This document shows, in pieces, positions 21,272 to 22,671 of a DNA stretch of 22,671 bases; the stretch's first letter is position 1; each line of letters opens with the position of its first letter. Source of the stretch: Fusobacterium sp. (GTDB lineage: Bacteria > Fusobacteriota > Fusobacteriia > Fusobacteriales > Fusobacteriaceae); NCBI GenBank assembly GCA_020024915.1, contig JAHHSZ010000019.1:1-22671 (forward strand), written 5' to 3'. The position numbers and the translations under genes are program-made. The notes beneath the pieces were generated by a model, which saw only the letters and a list, made by a program, of their open reading frames with translations, made no database searches and was not told the origin of the DNA.

Positions 21272-21693
21272 TAGTTTTCACCACCATTCTCTCTTTTTAC
21301 TATTTTACATCTTACAGGAAGTTTCATAGAAGCTTTTCTTAATGCTGCTATAGCTTTCTCCTCAGTTACTCCTGAAACTTCGAACATCATTCTTCCAGGT
21401 AAAACTACTGCTACCCAACCTTCAACACTCCCTTTACCTTTACCCATTCTCACTCCAGCTGGTCTAGCTGTGATAGGTTTGTCAGGGAATATTCTTATGA
21501 AAGTTTTTCCTTCTCTTTTGAATGTTCTGTTGATTGCAACCCTGCATGATTCTATTTGTCTATTTGTTATCCAGTGTGGCTCAAGAGCTTGTAGCCCGTA
21601 ATCTCCGAATGCTACAGTGTTACCTCTTTGAGCTGTACCTTTCATTCTACCTCTAAACATTTTTCTATGTTTTGTTCTTTTTGGCATTAACAT
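21271..21693 (-). CDS. rplP: 50S ribosomal protein L16
   Basis: A 140-residue L16 with PKRTKHRKMFRGRMKG, GDYGLQALEPHWITNRQIE, the GKGSVEGWVAVVLPGRMMFE loop and KLPVRCKIVKR near the end. It organises the A-site region of 23S rRNA. Two ATGs two codons apart are possible; the first (MLMPK) is kept because it lies about 10 nt from the GGAGGAG site, which itself is inside the end of rpsC. Two nucleotides separate it from the rpsC stop. Confidence 0.97.
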   Translation of the reverse strand: MLMPKRTKHRKMFRGRMKGTAQRGNTVAFGDYGLQALEPHWITNRQIESCRVAINRTFKREGKTFIRIFPDKPITARPAGVRMGKGKGSVEGWVAVVLPGRMMFEVSGVTEEKAIAALRKASMKLPVRCKIVKRENGGEN

Positions 21694-21695
21694 GA

Positions 21696-22352
21696 CTACG
21701 CTTCTCCTCCTTCCCTTTTAGTTGGAAGAACTTCACCATGGAAAACCCATACTTTTATTCCAAGAGCTCCATAAGTTGTGTGAGCTGTTGCTGTTGCATA
21801 ATCAATATCAGCTCTTAATGTATGTAAAGGAACTTTTCCTTCAACTACCCACTCAGCTCTGGCAATTTCTGCTCCATTTAGTCTTCCTGAAACCATAACT
21901 TTGATTCCTTTAGCTCCAGCTCTCATAGCTCTCATTACAGCTTGGCTTACAGCTCTTTTGTATGCTACCCTTTTCTCAATAGATGTAGCAATGTTTTCAG
22001 CAACTAGTACAGCATCTTTGTTAAACTCTTTAACTTCTTGTACTTTTACAGTTACTTTCTTTCCTGTTAATTTCTCAAGATTTACTCTTAAGTTATCTAT
22101 TTCAGCACCTTTTCTTCCGATGATTATTCCTGCTTTAGCTGTGTAAACAAGAACTACTACATTTGAAGGAGAAGTTCTTTCGATCTTTACCTTCGCTATT
22201 CCTGCGTGGAAGTAGTTTTTCTTGACATACTCTCTGATTTTTACATCTTCATGGAAGTACTTAGCGTATTCCTTTTTATCTGCATACCAGTTAGAATCCC
22301 AAGATCTTGTTATTCCAAGTCTTAGTCCTCTAGGGTCTACTTTTTGTCCCAC
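21696..22352 (-). CDS. rpsC: 30S ribosomal protein S3
   Basis: A 218-residue S3: MGQKVDPRGLRLGITRSWDS at the N-terminus, a KH domain with the GIIIGRKGAEIDNLR loop (about 75-89), and the C-terminal domain AKGIKVMVSGRLNGAEIAR with KVWVFHGE. It forms part of the mRNA entry helicase. Its last codons contain the ribosome binding site of rplP. Confidence 0.98.
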   Translation of the reverse strand: MGQKVDPRGLRLGITRSWDSNWYADKKEYAKYFHEDVKIREYVKKNYFHAGIAKVKIERTSPSNVVVLVYTAKAGIIIGRKGAEIDNLRVNLEKLTGKKVTVKVQEVKEFNKDAVLVAENIATSIEKRVAYKRAVSQAVMRAMRAGAKGIKVMVSGRLNGAEIARAEWVVEGKVPLHTLRADIDYATATAHTTYGALGIKVWVFHGEVLPTKREGGEA

Positions 22353-22369
22353 AGTCTTACCTCCTTAAA

Positions 22370-22671
22370 CTACTTTTCAGAAACAGCAACAACAATGTGA
22401 GCTGTTGGCTTTCTGATTATATCTGCTCTTCCCATAGCTCTAGGCATTATTCTCTTAAGAGCTGGTCCATCATTTATCATAATTGTTGAAACTACTAACT
22501 TATCTTCGTCCATTTTGAAGTTGTTAGTTGCATTAGCAATAGCTGATGCTAATGTCTTCTTTATTAATCTAGCTGATTTTTTATTTGTATATTCTAGAAT
22601 ATCTAATGCTTCTAGTGCTGATTTTCCTCTCACTAAGTCAGCTACTAATCTAGCTTTTCTAGGAGACATTC
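22370..22671 (-). CDS. rplV: 50S ribosomal protein L22, partial (N-terminus outside window)
   Basis: The C-terminal ~100 residues of L22, from SPRKARLVADLVRG to TAHIVVAVSEK. The Met at 22669 is internal: in the family about 10 residues precede SPRKAR, and the frame is open to the window edge. The beta-hairpin segment GPALKRIMPRAMGRADIIRKPTAH lines the exit tunnel and is where macrolide resistance changes occur in other species; no deletion is seen there. It lies 17 nt upstream of rpsC. Confidence 0.97.
   Translation of the reverse strand, partial: MSPRKARLVADLVRGKSALEALDILEYTNKKSARLIKKTLASAIANATNNFKMDEDKLVVSTIMINDGPALKRIMPRAMGRADIIRKPTAHIVVAVSEK

Noticed and set aside
9236..22146. Long open frames antisense to ribosomal and neighbouring genes
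   Set aside because: They mirror codon bias of the real genes, lack ribosome sites and family similarity, and are overlapped completely by well-identified genes.
22370..22669. L22 starting at the Met at 22669
   Set aside because: Family alignment needs about ten more residues before SPRKAR, and the frame stays open to the window edge, so this Met is internal.

Overview
The window is AT-rich DNA from a low-GC bacterium, most likely a Fusobacterium or close relative. The evidence is the sequence character of SecY and the ribosomal proteins, the S10-spc-alpha gene order, strong AGGAGG ribosome binding sites and clear sigma70-type promoters. The species cannot be fixed from sequence reading alone. 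Almost everything lies on the minus strand. The two exceptions are a cold-shock gene and a fructose-type PTS permease.

Layout on the minus strand, from the right edge leftwards. The S10/spc cluster runs rplV(partial)-rpsC-rplP-rpmC-rpsQ-rplN-rplX-rplE-rpsN-rpsH-rplF-rplR-rpsE-rpmD-rplO-secY and ends at a Rho-independent terminator just after secY. An EamA/DMT-type transporter with its own promoter and terminator then sits between secY and adk, breaking the usual secY-adk-map linkage. A new promoter starts adk-map. Another (extended -10) starts infA-rpmJ and the alpha cluster rpsM-rpsK-rpsD-rpoA-rplQ. The 175-nt gap before rpsM looks like a structured, probably autoregulatory mRNA leader, and rpsM itself starts with TTG. 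A terminator follows rplQ, and a small cysteine-motif protein (C_GCxxG_C_C type) lies immediately behind it.

The left half (1-8.4 kb) is accessory. It holds a PTS sugar module: a PRD-containing transcriptional activator divergent from an EIIA-EIIC-EIIB permease, plus a stand-alone EIIA that converges on the permease. It also holds a cold-shock protein gene, a divergent ComF-like phosphoribosyltransferase, and a probable type IV (Mrr-fold) restriction endonuclease whose transcript appears to end inside a ~138-bp inverted-repeat-bounded remnant. At the left edge a LacI-type repressor has an apparent operator on its own promoter, followed by the start of an exported protein gene.

No tRNA, rRNA, CRISPR array, complete insertion sequence or prophage is visible. 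The observations most worth a second look are the rpsM leader, the split of the spc/adk linkage by a transporter, the restriction enzyme/phosphoribosyltransferase pair, and the paired LacI operators. None of these alone proves a new system.
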